Shown: piece after piece, positions 5,701 through 6,574 of the stretch
Layout of the letters: every line of letters starts with the position of its first letter
How positions within the stretch are numbered: position 1 is the first letter of the stretch
From: VGWG01 sp964580075
GTDB lineage: Bacteria; Verrucomicrobiota; Kiritimatiellia; RFP12; JAAYNR01
Assembly: GCA_964580075.1 (NCBI GenBank)
Contig: CAZOJL010000181.1
Span: 1-6,574, forward strand
Reading direction: 5' to 3'
DNA length: 6,574 nucleotides
Notes under the pieces: generated by a model
What the model was told of the DNA's origin: nothing
What the model saw: only the letters and a program-made list of their open reading frames with translations
Database searches by the model: none
Translations under genes and position numbers: made by a program

Positions 5701-6369
5701 CCGGTCGCCCGCCTCGCCTTGGAACGGGTTGTCCGCACGAGCATCGGAACCCGTGACGATGCGGAACGGGAGATTGAACAGCGTCAGCAGCTCGCGCCGC
5801 CAGTTACCCACCAGACCGGCCGGTGTGACGATCAGAATCCGGCGCAACAGCCTGCGGGAGAGCATCTCGCGAATGTAGAGGCCGGACATGATCGTCTTGC
5901 CCGCGCCCGCGTCGTCGGCCAGCAGGAACCGCAGTCGGGGCTGCTTGAGCATGTGGTCGTAGACGGCAATCCGCTGGTGCGGCAGGGGATCGATGCTGGA
6001 GATCTCGGTGGCAAAGGCGGGATTCATCAGGTGTCCAAAGGAAAGGCGTTCTCCCTCCGCCAGAACCTTCACGACCTCCGGCTGCGCGGTGAAGTCCAGG
6101 ATCGCGGACGGCATCTCTTCCGGCTTGCCGTAAGGTGCGGATTCCTCGCCCACACTCATCTCAAGCTGCTTCAGGTGGGTCCAGTAGACGCGCGACGGCT
6201 TAGTCTGCTTGTTTTCCCATCTATTGACGGTCGCGAAAGAGACGCCCAGGCGATCCGCCAGCGCCTGCTGGGTAAGCCCTATTTCCACGCGCAAGCGCTT
6301 GATGCGCTCGGCGTAGTCATCGCCCGGCTTTTGTCCTATCACATACCGTTCTATCATCTTCGCGCCCAA
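2788..6369 (-). CDS. XRE-HTH / SNF2-type helicase / DUF3883 fusion protein, probable anti-phage helicase
   Basis: A 1193-residue protein. Residues 20-70 form an XRE-type helix-turn-helix (IKRLRVEIGLTQQALADRLG, then SFATVNRWENKQTKPSR). The superfamily 2 helicase core follows: Walker A ADDAGAGKT (151-159, a variant of ADExGLGKT), DEAH (254-257), LTATPH (303-308), FIVFTEHRDTL (545-555), ICTDAAGEGINLQ (603-615) and RLEQRMGRIHRYGQ (631-644). This is SNF2/RapA-like, an ATP-driven DNA translocase. An acidic linker lies at about 462-487 and a long charged helical region at about 930-1030. Residues 1060-1165 match DUF3883: NPGFDLLSI and SIEVKGR give an acidic residue (D1105) and E1119-x-K1121, as in PD-(D/E)xK-type folds. 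The overall design resembles DISARM DrmD and Hma-like helicases. The start is TTG 6369, with AAGGA 12 bases upstream; ATG 6357 (residue 5) is an alternative. It is the first gene of the operon and, unlike the genes after it, carries no palindrome near its start. Confidence 0.92.
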   Translation of the reverse strand: MGAKMIERYVIGQKPGDDYAERIKRLRVEIGLTQQALADRLGVSFATVNRWENKQTKPSRVYWTHLKQLEMSVGEESAPYGKPEEMPSAILDFTAQPEVVKVLAEGERLSFGHLMNPAFATEISSIDPLPHQRIAVYDHMLKQPRLRFLLADDAGAGKTIMSGLYIREMLSRRLLRRILIVTPAGLVGNWRRELLTLFNLPFRIVTGSDARADNPFQGEAGDRIIISIDTLSSPRMFARLREATVVPYDLVIFDEAHKLAADRSNDLRVRKTDRYCLAEALAGIQSQNIHWRLGWSAHHLLLLTATPHMGKDYPYYAMWRLLEPEMLATPDAFDEFPRERRQSHFIRRTKEEMVHLDGRPLYPKRMSDTLGYELSQGEISEQKLYDETTDYLRFVYNKAKLLNREAARLAMGVFQRRLASSTYALLRSFERRMEKLNALIDDIQDGKITTEQMMTFQARLHEDDLLDTTSADDEGDEEHGEAHEAAEDRLLQGVVAASLTDLLAEREQVKELLDLARKVHDGGHESKFDKLREVLTDSRFSGEKFIVFTEHRDTLEFLVRRLGGMGYTGQIAQIHGGMQYLQREDEVERFRKPMDAGGARFLICTDAAGEGINLQFCWIMINYDVPWNPARLEQRMGRIHRYGQKHDPVVIMNLVAPSTREGKVLKVLLEKLEKIRKELQSDKVFDCIGRMFEGVSIKRYMELAVTEDADEVAMQLDGRLTKEQIEAVAKREKSLYGTGGDVVKELPRLRVSMEQEVYFRLMPGYIRQYIQQAAPLVDIEIDGDMDGVFSLRSLRFGAMDPLFPVLELYPDKSRDNFSVVRPTDRKDVIWLHPGEPVFERFHALTTERLSDVGTRGAVFIDPSATKPYLFHMALLSVVRRADPELPDFAQEEVLECRLVGICQQEGAEICVCPVEHLLLLKGGHGLPASAQRLAVAATEQKELARAYLAERIARGMALERKKALADSIPEREGFIRRGFDYQESELATARAKHSDKARSGNRKAMEALDEVKRQQRELSARRQNALAVLHREPDLIAPGEVTFVAHALVVPSSDPADIEQHDKNIELVAMQLAQAFEEAAGAKVLDVHTPELARHAGLPDNPGFDLLSIRPDNEKRSIEVKGRATTGDIEVSANEWAKACNMRQDYWFYAVYNCATPNPRLARVQDPFGNLLAKAKGSVLVGHSQVMEAEVAT
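2797..2802 (-). promoter_or_regulatory. Ribosome binding site of the RAYT gene
   Basis: GAGGTG lies inside the last codons of the helicase gene, 5 bases before ATG 2791. It supports ATG 2791 rather than the later GTG 2725 or ATG 2713, and hence translation of the palindrome-encoded N-terminus. The ATGA overlap (2788-2791) points to translational coupling. Confidence 0.65.
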
Positions 6370-6381
6370 TACTTGCGGGGG

Positions 6382-6386
6382 TCCTT
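6382..6386 (-). promoter_or_regulatory. Ribosome binding site of the helicase gene
   Basis: AAGGA on the minus strand, 12 bases before TTG 6369 and 24 before ATG 6357. It is slightly far from TTG but much too far from the ATG, so it favours the TTG start; the ATG has no Shine-Dalgarno of its own. Confidence 0.5.
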
Positions 6387-6403
6387 ATTGAAGAGACAGA
6401 ATG

Positions 6404-6432
6404 AATATAACAGATGCGATATTCGTTGTCAA
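6404..6432 (-). promoter_or_regulatory. Sigma70-type promoter for the operon
   Basis: On the minus strand a perfect -35 box TTGACA (6432-6427) is separated by exactly 17 bases from TATATT (6409-6404), a five-of-six match to the -10 consensus. Transcription would begin near 6397, about 28 bases before the helicase TTG start, leaving room for the AAGGA ribosome site at 6386-6382. A short palindrome GTTGTCAAC (6425-6433) covers the -35 box and could be an operator for the helix-turn-helix of the first gene product, though it is only 4+1+4 bases. Confidence 0.72.
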
Positions 6433-6446
6433 CAGCCCACGCGACA

Positions 6447-6474
6447 GGCGCCAGCAATTCTAACACTGGCAGCC
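6447..6474. repeat. Small imperfect hairpin upstream of the promoter
   Basis: GGCGCCAG (6447-6454) can pair with CTGGCAGCC (6466-6474) with one bulged A, around an 11-base loop. No T-run follows on either strand, so it is not an obvious terminator. Its role is unknown. Confidence 0.45.
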
Positions 6475-6562
6475 GCTATCGGGATCCAAATCGGGATCGG
6501 GACCGAAATCGACGAGAACGCAAGGAATTCGACCCCGATAGCGATAGCGATTTCGATTTCGA
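6475..6562. repeat. Hexamer-phased imperfect repeat array
   Basis: The left half reads in six-base steps GCTATC GGGATC CAAATC GGGATC GGGACC GAAATC. The right half reads GATAGC GATAGC GATTTC GATTTC GAC. The right-hand units are reverse complements of GCTATC and GAAATC, so the two halves form an imperfect inverted arrangement around about 6511-6530. No gene start is visible between 6370 and the right edge on either strand. Confidence 0.6.
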
Positions 6563-6574
6563 CTGTACGGATGT

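Noticed and set aside
6384..6410. TTAT...ATAA inverted arms between promoter and ribosome site as an operator
   Set aside because: Only four bases match on each side across a long AT-rich gap; chance is a sufficient explanation.

Overview
The window is GC-rich bacterial chromosomal DNA. It carries one leftward (minus-strand) gene cluster that fills almost the whole window. The species cannot be named from the sequence. The in-frame palindromes and the hexamer-phased GATTTC/GGGATC repeats at the right end remind me of Verrucomicrobiota/Kiritimatiellota-type genomes, but that is a weak impression.

Reading in the direction of transcription, from right to left: (i) a 205-base intergenic region (6370-6574) holds hexamer-phased repeats, a small hairpin and a near-consensus sigma70-type promoter facing left. 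(ii) Next is a 1193-residue protein with an N-terminal XRE-type helix-turn-helix, a complete SNF2/RapA-type helicase core and a C-terminal DUF3883 nuclease-like domain. (iii) A REP-associated tyrosine transposase (RAYT, HUH/Y1 family) follows, with an extra C-terminal domain that looks like a SLOG/DprA-type Rossmann domain. (iv) A 411-residue, mostly helical protein of unknown function follows. (v) Last is the N-terminal 187 residues of a DUF1156-type adenine-specific DNA methylase, cut by the left window edge. Genes ii/iii and iii/iv share ATGA stop/start overlaps, and iv/v are 13 bases apart, so all four should form one operon. A large SNF2 helicase beside a DUF1156 methylase is the core of helicase-methylase-ATPase (Hma-like) and DISARM-like anti-phage gene sets. 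A DUF499-type ATPase would be expected beyond the left edge.

The most unusual signal is a family of six short REP-like elements. Each has a core of CGGCATGCCG (or a decayed form), usually with complementary arms, and most have a recognisable asymmetric head (about CACTCCGTCCATA on the minus strand). All six lie inside open reading frames and keep the frame. Four sit within about 70 bases of the start codons of the three genes downstream of the helicase, and two more lie inside the transposase gene. In protein they read as TACR or RHAV motifs. REP sequences are normally extragenic. Here a RAYT appears to have seeded its palindromes into the coding sequence of its own gene and of a probable defence operon, much like the Rickettsia palindromic elements that live inside protein genes. 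The RAYT-SLOG fusion locked into a defence-type operon is the best candidate for something undescribed.
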